64,000 nt of DNA, from assembly GCA_025766275.1 (NCBI GenBank), contig JAFKAC010000154.1, positions 45,600 to 109,599 of the forward strand, in the 5' to 3' direction. This document shows positions 1-12,042 of this stretch, one piece after another; the first letter of the stretch is position 1; each line of letters begins with the position of its first letter. The DNA is from Lactarius indigo. Lineage: Eukaryota; Basidiomycota; Agaricomycetes; Russulales; Russulaceae. The notes under the pieces were generated by a model. The model worked only from the letters and a program-made list of their open reading frames with translations, made no database searches and had not been told where the DNA came from. Position numbers and translations under genes: made by a program.

Positions 1-2
1 GC

Positions 3-3000
3 TACGACGCTTTACTTCATTATATCTTCAAGCAAACGCAGGGTGATGCCTGGTTCCGCCCCGACGCGCGCGACATTGCAGCCGGCGTGTGTTTGCGCGA
101 TGATACTGGCTCTTACCGCGTCTTTCCCTACGAGAATATCTCCCTCGAACCCTTTGAGTGCGCCGTGCGCGCTATGGACTTAATTGTCGCGGTCAAAGTT
201 CGTAGCGCAGTCGCGCACGCGGCAGTTAGCGAAGTGTGAGTTTGTCTTTTTCCAGTCTCGTGGGCAACTTCCCTGTGGTGCACCCAAAAAATGGACCTCT
301 GGTTCTTCTCCTCGGAGCTTCAGGTTTCCGTACAAGGACGAGATCGTGCCTTGCTGCTTCCAGCCTCTTTCCACCCGTACGTCCTCGTCGGAATGCGCCT
401 CTCACTCGTGTGTGCTCCCTTTGAGCGCACTCCTGCCGGTATATCACGGCGCACTGTCTTCATATTCGGAAATGACTGTGCCGTGGGAGCCGAACCTGCG
501 AGAAGACTGCTGTTGACAACGCAGTTATCCATGACGGTGTCGCCACACCGCGGGAGAGGCGCCCCACGGGGGAGATAGGAGTTTATGTGACGTGGTGAAT
601 CTAGGGCTGTGTGATCAGCCATCCCGTCGTTGTTGCCATCCTGAATATTTCCGGGACATTCCTCACATTTTGCTAACTTTGAAACAGTGGTCCGGAAGAG
701 AAGAATGTTTATCTCGATGCCAACACCCGAATTCAGATCGTTGATACCATGCTAATGCTCCCACATGCCGAAAAAGAACAAAATGCTGCATTCATTGTGT
801 GTTGTTACATAATAACTCTACCGCATTGACCTTTGACCTTGATCTCGACTTAGCGTGATGAACGTGTTCTCGTCGTGTGGGCAGATGGTCCAGATACCAT
901 CATCCCGACTTGCAACGATTTTGAAGAGCGTCTCATCAAGCTTCTGTGGCGCGCTCGGCCGGGCTTCGGTGCTACCCCTTCTTCCTCCCATCCGGCATCC
1001 TATGCGGATTCCAATTCTGGACACTCTCTCATCGGTGCCACTGGCAGGGGCTCCGCCCCACCTAGTGAGCGTCGCGTTCCCATTGGTCGCAGCACGCCTG
1101 CAGTAGATGCGTCCAAGGAAGACGTCGAAAAAGCCTTTGATAAAGCTCCCGGAGAACCACGCGTCGTGCGCACTGTGAAACGCCGATGGTACGGCAAGCG
1201 CGTAGTCGTCGAGGAGAAGCAGTTCCCCGATGCCGATGGTGAAGATGAGTCCGAGCTTGGGTACGGTCCAGAGAAGCGGCCCGCAATGCTCTACGCTCCA
1301 CTGTATAATGGTATCGCTGCCGGGCTTTCTCTCGGTAAGTAAGGTGTCTCGCTTTGAGCATTATCACTTTCTCAATTTCCACAGTTTTTGCCGGCAATGG
1401 CATCAGTGAGTGTCTCGATTCAAGCTGTCGTGAGCCCCCAACTAAACCTTTGACACAGAGACCTTGTTGGTCGAATGGCGTCAAGACGGAAAGTTTACGC
1501 ACTTTGCGCTTTGTATCGTACTCCCTCTCCTTTTCTGTGTATCCCTGGTTCGTTCTCACTCCTCAAGGTAAATCGTGTAACCACTGAACCCGGCCATTAG
1601 TTTTTCTGCTTGCAACTTATCCAGAATGTTTCAATGGCCATCGGGCCCATCGCTCAATACCACCAGAACTCAAAGTATTATTCGGCTCGTCCTCCACGTC
1701 CCAATAAACAAATTGATAGCAACCTCCCGCACATTACAATCCAAATGCCTGTGTACAGGGAAGGTCTGGATGCAGTCCTGTGAATTCCTTTCCTCTGTAG
1801 ACTCCTCCTTTCCTGACATCATTCGCGTTCAGCGCTCCTTCGGTCGCATCTTTGAAGAAGGCAATGCAGACGTACGCGCGTCAGGGAGGAACCTCAAATA
1901 TTTTTATCAATGACGATGGATTACGAGTTAGGTTCTCTATACGAGATGACGGTCACACTCTAATTCTTTTGTTTACAGATGCTCCCCGACCGCGAGCGCT
2001 CTGCGCGCCTTGCGTTCTACGAGGCAAATGGCATCGGATGGGTCGCCCGACCTCCCGACGGTGAACCAAGTGCAAGCGGGGACGGGACGACATATGTGCG
2101 TGCCGGCCGCTTCAAGAAAGCCTCGAATATGAACTACGCTCTGGCGCTTTCTCGAAAAGCCGAGCGGCACCTCAAGGAATTGCTTGCCACTGGGGAATCC
2201 GCTTTTGCAATGAGCGCTGGCGTGTCGTTGTCTGGCGAGGGCTCCGGGTCAAGCGAAGACGAGCAGGCTCTCCCGGTCTCGCTTGAGGAACGCGCCCTTA
2301 TACGTGCTGTCGAAGAGACGTGGGAAGAGAGTAGCAAGCGCTGGAAACCCTGGGCAAAGAACGGCAGAGCTTGTCGCATCGGCGAGATAGTCCTCCTCGT
2401 TGACTCTGACACTGTCGTCCCCGAGGTTAGGCTCCACTTGTTTTCCTTTGCCACCCACTGGGTTCTCACGCACTCTCCACCGCCACAGGACTGCCTCCGG
2501 GATGCCGCACGAGAGATGGCGGAATGTCCCACTGTCGCGATCATTCAACACGAATCCGGTGAGACTTGGCCGTTTGTTATTATTTTTTTGGGGGTCCGCA
2601 CTTACCATCAAATGAAGACGTCATGCAGGTTGCCCATCATTATTTCGAGAATGGAATTGCTTACTTCACTCGCCGCATCAACAAATCTATCTCCTTAAGT
2701 AAATTTTGATTCTCCACTGATAAAGAATTTTTGTTTTGATCAATTGTTTCCTACTTACAGCCTGTGCTAACGGAGAAGTTGCTCCTTTCGTCGGTCACAA
2801 CGCGTACGTCGAAGTTTCGGACAGCCACATAAGCCCACACTAACACCTCTTCCAAATTTGCGCAGTTTCCTGAGATGGCAGGCCGTCCAAGACGCCGCAT
2901 TCACCGACCGTGACGGCAAGGAGAAAATTTGGTCCGAATCGCATGTCTCCGAGGACTTTGACATGGCCATGCGGCTCCAGTTGCGCGGTTACATCATTAG

Positions 3001-4308
3001 ATGGGCAACGTACTCGAAAGGTGGCTTCAAGGAAGGTGTTTCTCTTACCGTCGACGACGAACTGAACCGCTGGCAAAAATACGCTTATGGTCGGTCGTTG
3101 TTTGTCGCTTTGATCTCCATTTTGGGTAGCTAACTCGTTGATAACGGCATAGGTTGTAGCGAGTGCGTAGAGATATGTTTGATCGATTTGGCGTTTCACA
3201 TGCTGACTGTTGAGAAGGTTGTTGTTCAACCCGCTCGTGCAATGGTGGCGGCGGGGACCTATTGCCCCCCAAATTCACAGATTTTTGTGGTCAAACGCGC
3301 CGTTTCATTACAAGATCTCCATGTTAGCTTGTGCGTTTCGACGCCTTTTCGTACACATTCGTCATCTGACACTCAAATTTTCTCGCCGCAAGACATGTTC
3401 TCGTATTGTGAGTGCTACTTCCGTTCTAGGGATCCGGTGTTCATCGTGTCATTGAACTAGATGGTATCGCGGCATCCATCACTATTGGTGTCATCAACTA
3501 CGCCCTGCTCGGCTTCCAGTTCCCAGTAGATGCCTTCTATATGCACAGTTTTGAGATTTGGCTCGCAACGACTGTTGTCTTTTTCTGTTCAGGAAACGTG
3601 GGTTTCACACTTTTAGAGTATCGACTGGGAGAGAAAGAACTGGTATGGCGTTTCTTGATCACTGCCGTCTCCATAATCGTACTGAATGAGCGACGGATAG
3701 TTGACATCGTTTTTTATAAACTTGTCTTGGATACCTTTCTTGTGAGTCGTCTTATGTTAGCGACGCTCAGGAGCTCTCGTTGAGTTCGAGACCAAGCTTC
3801 TTCTTCTTCGGCGGGCTCAGCATTCCCTTGAGTCAAGCTATCCTCGCCCACTTGTTCTCCTACAATATGACATGGGGCGCGACGAAGAAAGAAGTCGAAC
3901 GCTCTAATTTCTTCAAGGAGGTGCCAAAGATAATGAAACGGTATGTGGTGTGCTCAATCCATGGCCATTTGGAACCTAAAGACACGCGCTATTGACCAGG
4001 TTTTGGTTCTCCTTCCTCGTTGCTGTGGTCCTCATTGGCGGCATGATAGTATGCGCCACACCCCTCGTCCCACTCGGGTGGAGAGTTGATGGCTCTGCTT
4101 GGGCTGTCATCTTCCCGTTGGCGTACGTTAATTCGAATCGTTGAGAGAAACGAGTGACTGATGCCTTTGATTTACTGTAGGGTCGGCGCTGGGTGTCATA
4201 TCCTGTTCCCCGTAAGTGCCTATTGGTTTGACCGAGTTCGAAAATAGATACTGACTCGATCGACAATAGATCGTCTTAAACCCTTGGTTAATGATTTTCT
4301 CGTACTAA
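3..4308 (+). CDS. Fungal GT2 glycosyltransferase (ZtGT2-like), 5' end outside window
   Basis: This is a membrane glycosyltransferase of family 2, close to the fungal group named after Zymoseptoria ZtGT2, which is needed for hyphal growth on solid surfaces. The product polysaccharide is not known to me. The window opens inside the coding sequence (YDALLHYIFKQTQGDAWFRP). About 15 short exons follow. The catalytic core shows a DSD metal site in LLVDSDTVVPE (about 2395-2425), the acceptor motif SEDFDMAMRLQ (about 2948) and RWQKYAYGCSE in the place of QxxRW. A membrane segment precedes the core (FALCIVLPLLFCVSL, about 1500). Several more follow it, ending with the conserved MTWGATKKEVERSNFFKEVP near 3870. 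The stop TAA is at 4306-4308. Splice junctions restore the frame at every exon I checked. The family assignment is firm; the ZtGT2-like label is from recognition of conserved blocks. Confidence 0.85.
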
Positions 4309-5582
4309 ACATGACCAATAGATGTTATCCCTCAGGCCTCAGGCTTCGCTCTGGACATTATTATTCTCATAACGGATCATTGTCTCGTCTCCTTTCTCCC
4401 TTACCTTTTCATTTGCGACTGTTGTTTTACTGCATTCACCCACCGCACCGTTTAGATACATCTTTTTTTTGTGTTGACGACGAGACGCAGGATTTCACAT
4501 TAAATACCCGACAGGTTCCCTCACCATGTTCGTCTCCCTCGACAACGTAGATACGGTATTATGTACCCCTGTCTTGCATTCGTTCGTTGGCACATCTCCT
4601 GCCCTTCCACACAAGCAAGACATGCTTTGTGTAGTATACACGATGATGAACCCATTAGATCGTACTTTTTAAATGAATGAATTAAATTGCCGGTTGTATT
4701 GTGAGCAATAAAGAAGCTCCCTGCGAATCATGCATAGTATGCACTGACAGGAGCAAGGACGACTGTGCCAATAAATTTTGGGCGTCGCCGGACAAGCGCG
4801 TGTAGTACTGACTGCCTCGCGCTTTGGTGAACATGTGTTTCCAAAACTGCTACGGCCCAAGAGGAAAGGCTCTGGTTGCGAGGCACGGGATGCACAGCAA
4901 GGGGCCAGAATGTAAGAAACGGGGATTCGTTTACGTATCTGTACGTGATAAGCTAAAGTTGGGGTCAAAGAGTAAACGCCCAAGGGTCATTCATACAGAG
5001 CCAACTGAATTTGACCCGCTTCCAAACTCGAGCCACTGCTCATCCGGGAAATGCGATTGCTGCCAACACACTCAACGCCCGACAATACCCCTCTCATGAG
5101 CTCTGCCTTGGACAACATTGCTCTTGCTCGACGTGGCTCACATTAGAACGTTCTGTGCACAACAACCAGCCGTTGAGCGCACCTTAGCCACGAGGCATTT
5201 TCTTGCTGACTGGACCAGACCGTAATCAAGCCGCCTAATATTTTCAGGCTCGTAGCGAACACAATGGTCCCCCACACCCCCACATCTCTTCTCCCTCGAC
5301 TTACCTCACTGTGGTTTCCCGACGTGCTCGGCGACGCTACTTTGAATCCTGTCGACCTACACCCTAACTTCCATTGAAAGCAAGGAGTGGTGTCTCCCGT
5401 AATTCCCGTAGGTTCTTAATCCCTCTTCCCCACCCTTTTTTTTTCCGGCTCGCTTCCATAGCTGATCAACGTTGTGTCTCTACGCCAACCGAACCACACG
5501 ATATGGTATCGTCTCGGCCAATCGGGAACCTACATTAAGTGTCACCTTGCTTTCCGTCCGTAGCGCACATTCTCCCCCCGCC
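4309..5582. other. Intergenic region, no gene recognised
   Basis: About 1.27 kb separates the glycosyltransferase stop from the ferric reductase start. The first part is T-rich 3' flank. The open frames on both strands at about 4670-5100 have no recognisable domain and overlap one another, so I read them as chance. The last 180 bases before 5583 are pyrimidine-rich with a T tract near 5440, which fits the promoter and leader of the downstream gene. Confidence 0.5.
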
Positions 5583-7860
5583 ATGTCCGGCCTACAGTCA
5601 TTCGCAAGCTCTACGACTCACAAGGTCAATGTCCCCGCGTTTGCTTTTCATATCGACATAGTGCTGCTCAGCCTCTTTGCTCTCTACGTTGCCTTGACCC
5701 TTCCCCGGGCGCTTGTACGCCTCTTCCAACCCTCCGAGATCCTCAATGGCTTCTTCCTACGTTCTGGCGCCCAGCGCTCCCCACCAGAGCGGAACAACAG
5801 CACCCGCAGCACCCGTACACTCCTCCGAGCGGATACGCTCGGCCGCTCCGGCACCCTCACGAAACCAAAGACTAATGCTAGCGCGCCGCCAGGGGACCGT
5901 TCCGCTGGTACGAGCAAAGCCACGGATGCTTTCCCCGCCATCGTCACTCCGGTCTCCCGGCGCGCTCGTGGCGCCCATCAGTCCAGCGCGCCCACTCGCG
6001 TGCCTCGCTGGACGACGATCGTGCACCCCTCGCTCGCCTACGCGCTAAACTTCCGCGTCTCACCTGGCTTCTCTCTGGGCAAACTCCTCGTCCTCGTGGC
6101 TTACGGTCTCATCGTGCTCTATGCTTGCGTGTTCCACTCCAATCCGTTCACCGATTTCGATCGCTCTGGCTACATTGCGGCATCGCAGGTGCCTATCGTC
6201 ATGGCCCTCGCGGGCAAGTCGAACTGGCTGAGCTGGCTGAGCGGTGTTGGTTACGAGAAGGTGAACACCAATCAGTCGCTCGTCTCTCCTAAGCCCCTCA
6301 GCTCTAACGCCGACCCAGTTTAATTACGTCCACCGCTTTGCTGGGCGCATCGTCGTCTTTGCAGCCAACGTTCATACCTTGGGTTACCGTACGCCTACGC
6401 TCACTACTCGCGTGGCTATCCCTAATCCTGGTTGATAGTCTACCAATGGTCCCTAAATGGAACTGTTCAAGCCAGACTGCGTACACCCATGTTCATCTGG
6501 GGACTCGTTGCTGTCAGCGCCTTCGACCTTTTATTCGCCTGCTCTCTTTCTTTTGTGCGGGACAGGATGTATTCTTTCTTCTTCGCAACACATGTCACCT
6601 GCGTCGTTGTAGCTTTACTTGCTGTGAGTACTTGTTTGAATATTCGATCTATGCACTGATTACCTTTTAGATATACATGCACTACCCTCCCATCTTGCCC
6701 TATTTGCTAGGTGCAGCGGTCCTCTATGCATTCGATCACATCGCACGCATTGCCCGGACTCGGTACACCACGGCGTGGCTTACTGCTGAGAACGCACTCA
6801 ACGGCGGCACAACGCTCGTGGACATTCCTTCCCTAGGTGCCGGGTGGCGGGCGGGTCAACATGTGCGCATCCGCGTCGTCAGTGATACGTGGTTCGGTTG
6901 GTGGGGGACCTGGCTCATCGGCCGCGCGCGACCGTTCACCATCGCCACGGGTTCCAACTCTGGTGGTATGATGCTCGAGATCAAGGCTCAGGGCGCGTGG
7001 ACGCGCAAGCTGTTGCACATGGCTGACGAAGCTGCCGACGCGCGCCCCGCGGAGAAACCCACCGATACCGAGCGTGGGCGCGGACCTGCCCGAGAAGTTC
7101 GGATTATCGTCGAAGGTCCATACAGTCAGTGATCTTTTTCATTGACCTGTGACGAAATACTTACTAGTCTCTTATTCGAAGGTGGCCCCGGATATACACT
7201 CTACACCGCTTATTCAGGAGTCGTGCTCGTCGCCGGGGGCAGTGGCATCTCATACGCAACGAGTGTCTTAGACGACATCCTGCAGAAGCACGCCTCTGGC
7301 AAAAGCAACGTGCGCGTGATCGAGGTTGTCTGGTCTGTCGCAGATCCCGGTAAGCAGAAAGCTACTAGTGGGTTCTTCCACTGACGACCCCCCTTCTCAG
7401 ACTCTCTCTACTCGCTCCTTCCAGAGCTCGCCCCGCTTATGAATCCACGCGCATCTCCGCATACCGCGCTCTCGCTCCGCTTCTCCGTGCACTGGACTCG
7501 CACGTCCTCTCGCGCGCCACGCGTGCCCCGCACGCCGCTCCCGCCCGGCATGCACCTCCGAGCGGGCCGCCCCGACGTCCACGCCACGCTGCAGAGCGTG
7601 ATTGCTGGCGTGCGCGACGCGTATTCGACGGGTCGCGGCCGTGGCCAGAGCCGTAGCTTGGTCTCGCCGAGCGGCATTGTCATCGGCTCATGTGGGCCAA
7701 CCCCGCTCATAGATGATGCCACGCGGGCAGTCGGTCGTGTGAGCTGGGCGGATTGGAAGGACGTAGGTGGCGTCGAGAGCATCGAAGAGTGCGTCTAAAA
7801 ATTTCTTTTGTCATATGCTTAACAAACCTTTGAATTTGTTGCAGGATATTTGGATGGTGA
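5583..7860 (+). CDS. Ferric reductase transmembrane component (FRE/NOX family)
   Basis: This plasma-membrane flavocytochrome reduces Fe(III) with electrons passed from NADPH through FAD to two haems. The ATG at 5583 lies in CGCCATG. After a first helix comes a long Ser/Arg/Pro-rich cytosolic loop (roughly residues 60-150). The ferric-reductase helices follow, with one haem His pair in FNYVHRFAGRIV and NVHTLGY, and the second in FFFATHVT and IYMHYPP. The FAD-binding region has ARPFTIA at about 6923-6943, where most members have HPFT. The NADPH side has VEGPYS/GGPG and the nucleotide loop VAGGSGISY (about 7230), then SCGP (about 7690). A last intron (7794-7843) restores the family's C-terminal EEIFGW before TGA at 7858. 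There are about six introns. It could be any of several FRE paralogues. Confidence 0.88.
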
Positions 7861-8372
7861 TCTTTCTTTTGGCCAATACGTACATTTTTCCTTTCCTTCT
7901 GGGCGGAGTCATCAATCACAATAGGGTTGTCTTATGGCTGTACATCATATCGGGTTTCTTTTTTTGTTTTATCGCGGCAGGCCGCTTAGCCCCATTGGAG
8001 TACTGTAGACTATGTACACCTTAGAAGCGTTTCGGGGTAATGCGCATTTACGGTAAACGTATTTACGAGTTACGACCTGGTCATGGCTTACGTACACACT
8101 CCTTGTTCTTCTATTATCCGCTTGTGCATTTTGGCAAGACTCAAATATAGCTCTACATCATAGAAAAAAACAGGTTGGAGTCCTGATTTGGGTGAATCTG
8201 TGTCGCTTTTCTCCGGGGCAATCGATTGGTGGTCTACGGTCGTAGAAAGCGCAGAAAGAAATGGAGAGTGCCGCACCGGCGTTGTACAACGTGAATTGTT
8301 ACTACATACAGTCGCAGCAAAAGAATACAACGATGTTCAAAACCACGGACGCACACACAACGTCGTCCTATG
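7861..8372. other. Convergent intergenic spacer
   Basis: About 510 bp lies between the converging 3' ends of the ferric reductase and eIF3L genes. I see T-rich 3'-flank sequence and no conserved coding or RNA feature. The short open frames here continue noncoding or antisense sequence. Confidence 0.45.
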
Positions 8373-10719
8373 CTATGCTTTGGCCGCTGTTGCCCAGGCG
8401 ACTTTCTTCTGTGCTGGTGCAGACTTGCTCTCTGCCTCCGACCCCGCTGACGGTTGGGGGGCGAGAGGTAGAGGGCCGTTCTTGACGCCATCGAGCACCC
8501 TCTGCGCGTGCTCCGTATTTCGGATGAACCAGCCCGCGAATCGGCGGCCAACGGTCACCTCTGAGATGTGAACCATGTTCTGTGCGGGCGAAAACATTCT
8601 AAGTTTTTGTGGCGATGTAGGCAGTGTGGACTCACCTCGTTGATGACAAAGTCCATATCGCTCGTCGAGATCATCTGCCCGTCGAGCAGGTTCTTCTCGG
8701 TCCCGACGCGGCTGACGGACCTGCTCGCGGCCTTGACGGCCATCATCTGCTGGACCATCTCCTCCTCGTCCGCGTCGAGGAAGCTCGCGAGCTTGGCCGC
8801 ATCGAGCGACGTATACAGCTTGAGGAAGCTGCGGAGCGTCGGCACTGCCGCCTGCGCCCGCACGTCGGCCACGAACAGCGCAAGGTGGCGCTGGGCGGGT
8901 TCCGGCGGGGGCTCTTCTGCGTACGACGCGAGCTGCTCCGGGTCATCGTACGGTGGGGGGTTGGCAGAGATGAACTTGGGGCACGCGTAAAGGAAGAGCT
9001 CTTCGAAAGCAGGCAAGCCCTCATCTCTGTACGGATACACGATTTTAAGACGAACGGCGTGGTTAAGTGGGAAAACACACACGCACCCCCGGGATAGCTT
9101 GGCAAATTGGTCGCCGTAGCGATCTTTGACGATGTTGAGGATATTGTCGTCCAATCGACTCGGCGAGAGGGCATTGCAAATTGCGAACAGTGCGTACATG
9201 CGATCGGCCGTCTTGTTGATCTGAACGAACCCCGCAAGATACTTAGCTAGCGCCTCGACGCGGGGTTTATAAATCGACGCACCTGGTCGTACTGGTAACT
9301 TCGTGTGTGATATTGCCGCATCCGAAGGATAAAATTTAGAATTTGCACGAAGACGCGGATCGCGTCTGGGTACCGGCGTAGCATGATATAGCAGAACCCC
9401 ACGTAGTAATACGTTGCAACGTGGCAGGCAGTAACGCGAGTGAAGGGGTTCTAGAGAGGAACACGTCAAAAATCCCCTACGGCACAGAAGAGAGCACGCC
9501 GACTTTTTGGTTTAGCTCGACATTCTCAACAACTTTAAGAGCGAGAGTGAAGTCGCCGAGTAAGACGTGCACACGCAAGAGCCCGATGAGACTGAAGTAG
9601 CCCAGCATATGATAGAGTGGTAAGGAACCGTAATCGCCTACAATTTCGCTGCGATAGGTCAGCATAACGGTTCGGCAAGGGCACGAATTCAGCCTACGCG
9701 ATCTCAGCTTCAGACTTGTTTTGCTGTTGCGCGATGATAAACTCGTTGATCTTGGACTTTTGAATAAGGGAATAGAGCACGTTGAGGACGCTATATGCGC
9801 TCCAAACCTGCGCTTGGTGAGGCAGCCAGCTCGAGGCGACCGTTTGGACGGACTTACTTGGCTCCCATCGGCCAACATGACCAATTCTTCCTCTGTTTTG
9901 GTCTTGACTTTTGCGCGCCACACGTAGAAAGATTGGAATTGGTAGATAAACTCGTCGACAATGTCCCACAACCACTGCTCCGGAAGCTGAAGTGATACAG
10001 GACCATCCTCCGAATCTGCGAACGCATTACTTGAGCAGATCGGAAGTGTAGCAGGTGACAGACGCCACTTAGAAGATAATTGAACAGCTCGCAGCTATTT
10101 TCGTAAGAGTGGAAGCGATCATCGATGTCAGGCTGTAGGCGAGAATATACGTGTCGGTAGTATAGTTCTCTGTAAAGAATGAGGAAAAGTTGGTCTGTAT
10201 GCATTTGTAAACAAAAAGTACGATAACAAACGAGGCAAGTGTAGCGCACCGTCGTTAACGAGGGGGGCAATGACCTCCGCCTCGGGCCACTCGGTTTTTG
10301 AGTAGTGTTTTTCGGTGAGCCGATTCCATCCACTCTCATATGCCACGGTTATCTCTGCAAGGTTGTTCTCCAGAACCGCTTGATGGAAGTGAACGATAAA
10401 CTGTAAAGAGGTAAGCGGTCGATAACGGGTCATGAACTCGCAGGCGATACGCACCCGCTTGACCGCGTCAGGGATTTGGGAAAACGCGGCTTGCTGTGCC
10501 ATCTGATGCTGCACAGCGACGAGGGTAGCTTCATCTATCCTCGGCTGGGCTGTCGGACGAAAGTGTGAGTTGTGGTGAGTAGACTGATCGAAATAATCCA
10601 GCTCTACCATCGTCATATAGGCCATTCTGGCCATAATTTCCTATGGCGAGGTTGACATCTACTTGAAGCTCCTCATCGATCTCCTCTGTCGCCCAGAGAC
10701 TAACTCGAGGTTGTGACAT
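8373..10719 (-). CDS. Eukaryotic translation initiation factor 3 subunit L
   Basis: This is eIF3L, a PCI-domain subunit of the eIF3 complex that recruits mRNA to the 40S ribosome. Exon 1 begins [19 protein letters not shown] (ATG at 10719). A 58-nt intron removes a frame change and joins YDD to [17 protein letters not shown]. Characteristic blocks follow: [72 protein letters not shown]. The PCI part has [20 protein letters not shown], and the last exon [20 protein letters not shown]. The stop is at 8373-8375. The predicted protein is about 600 residues, normal for fungi, with about eight introns. The gene is divergent from the small SPT subunit, with 117 bp between start codons, so the two probably share a promoter. 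Confidence 0.92.
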
Positions 10720-10836
10720 GTTTTCAGTCGTGTGTCGTCTGCGCTCGCCAGTCTTCAAGGTTTTTACCACGGGCCGGGTAGCCGAGACAGTTTGCACACG
10801 CTCTCCACTCTCCGTCGCGTCTGCTCAATCATCTCC

Positions 10837-11264
10837 ATGGCCACCACGAAACGGAACGACGACAGTGCCCCCACCTTTTCTCCAGACCTTGCTTTGGTCT
10901 ACAAGCCACCCAACTCTAGGCGCTTCATTTGGCATTGGCGCATGTTGTTCGAGTCAACCTTCGCATTGTCGATGTTAGAGGGTTGGGAGAAGATCCTCGT
11001 CGGTACGTCTTGCCCACAGACACTGCCGGAAAGCGACCTTTTTTTTAAAAAAAAAATTATCGGCGGATAACAGTGGCGTTGATGTCCGTCTTTTGGGGCC
11101 TGCTTATCACGGGCATCTACCGATACCTCCCATACCATCTCGAGTTCCTCTACAGACGAGCTGTCTATTATCTATTGGGAACAGAGCAAAATTCTGTGCA
11201 GGATGTTGGAGCAGCCGTGCTATCTATCAAGGCTAGTCGTCATATATTCACGGCGGAATTGTAG
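10837..11264 (+). CDS. Small subunit of serine palmitoyltransferase (ssSPT/Tsc3-like)
   Basis: This is a 118-residue protein resembling the small activating subunit of serine palmitoyltransferase, which stimulates the first step of sphingoid base synthesis in the ER. Exon 1 (ATG 10837) is hydrophilic and then reads WHWRMLFESTFALSMLEGWE. This matches the animal ssSPT pattern of an aromatic/Leu helix ending in MLExWE. A 71-nt intron (11003-11073), holding a T8/A10 tract, leads into a second hydrophobic stretch, MSVFWGLLITGIYRYLPYH, again as in ssSPT (Y/F-x-P-x-H). The tail after YYLLGTEQN is polar and poorly conserved. The arrangement of two membrane segments and the length fit the family. It is divergent from eIF3L. 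A sphingolipid C9-methyltransferase of the same pathway sits at the far right of the window but is not clustered with it. Confidence 0.75.
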
Positions 11265-12042
11265 TCCATCCGTTTGTGGCCCCACGTATGTGTCGTCGTT
11301 TGTCCCCTATGAACGAGTTGATATCGAAACCACCCCTAGACCCAACGAAGCACTCTAGAGAACGCTTATATCGCAGAGACCATAAACTACATAATAATGT
11401 CAATACCCACTCCTTGGAAATACCTCCGTATGCACAAATAGGTTCATAAAAAACCCTACAAAGGCAAAAAATCTTGTCCTTGGATACTTTGTGTCCGATA
11501 AGGGGTTGTCAGATATTTTCGCATTGCCTTGCTTTCGGCCGCAGAAGCGAGTGACGTCATATCTGTGGAGACTGGTTCCTTCTTCCGAAAACCGAGGTCG
11601 TCGCGAGCGAAGAATACTACTCTCACGGAAACGCAGTGACGTGGCTACGACGAGAAACGGATAACTTCCGGTGAATTACCAAGATCGTTCATGGATATAA
11701 CCATCGTACGGCACTCGGGCAATAATGTAACGCACAGCTGGGGATATTGGGGGAAAATGGTCACATTGGGGCTAATTGAGTAAATCGGTTGGGAAGCGCA
11801 GACAGAAAAATGATATAAAATAGTAGGGTGAGACAGATACATGCGCTATATATGCTATACCCCACGAGTTGTTGAAATCCTGAAAACTTATTTCATCGAG
11901 GGTTTGCAGTGATATCGGAGGGTGCGGATCTTGAGCGGCATTCTCACTGTAGCTCGCTCGCAGCGACCCCAGCGACCGCTTTTTGTATTTGAACCTTCCT
12001 TTACCTTTCTCCTCCCCTTTCATCCTCCCACATTCCTGCACC
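11265..12042. other. Intergenic region with a GATA-type palindrome
   Basis: This spacer of nearly 780 bp lies between the ssSPT stop and the dicarboxylate carrier start. I see no gene. It holds one of three copies in the window of the motif TTTGTGTCCGATAAGGGGTT (11488-11507). The final 80 bases before the ATG are C/T-rich, as expected for a leader. Confidence 0.5.

Noticed and set aside
4669..5099. Overlapping open frames on both strands of about 90-100 codons
   Set aside because: They overlap each other, have no recognisable domain or splice context, and lie in an ordinary spacer.
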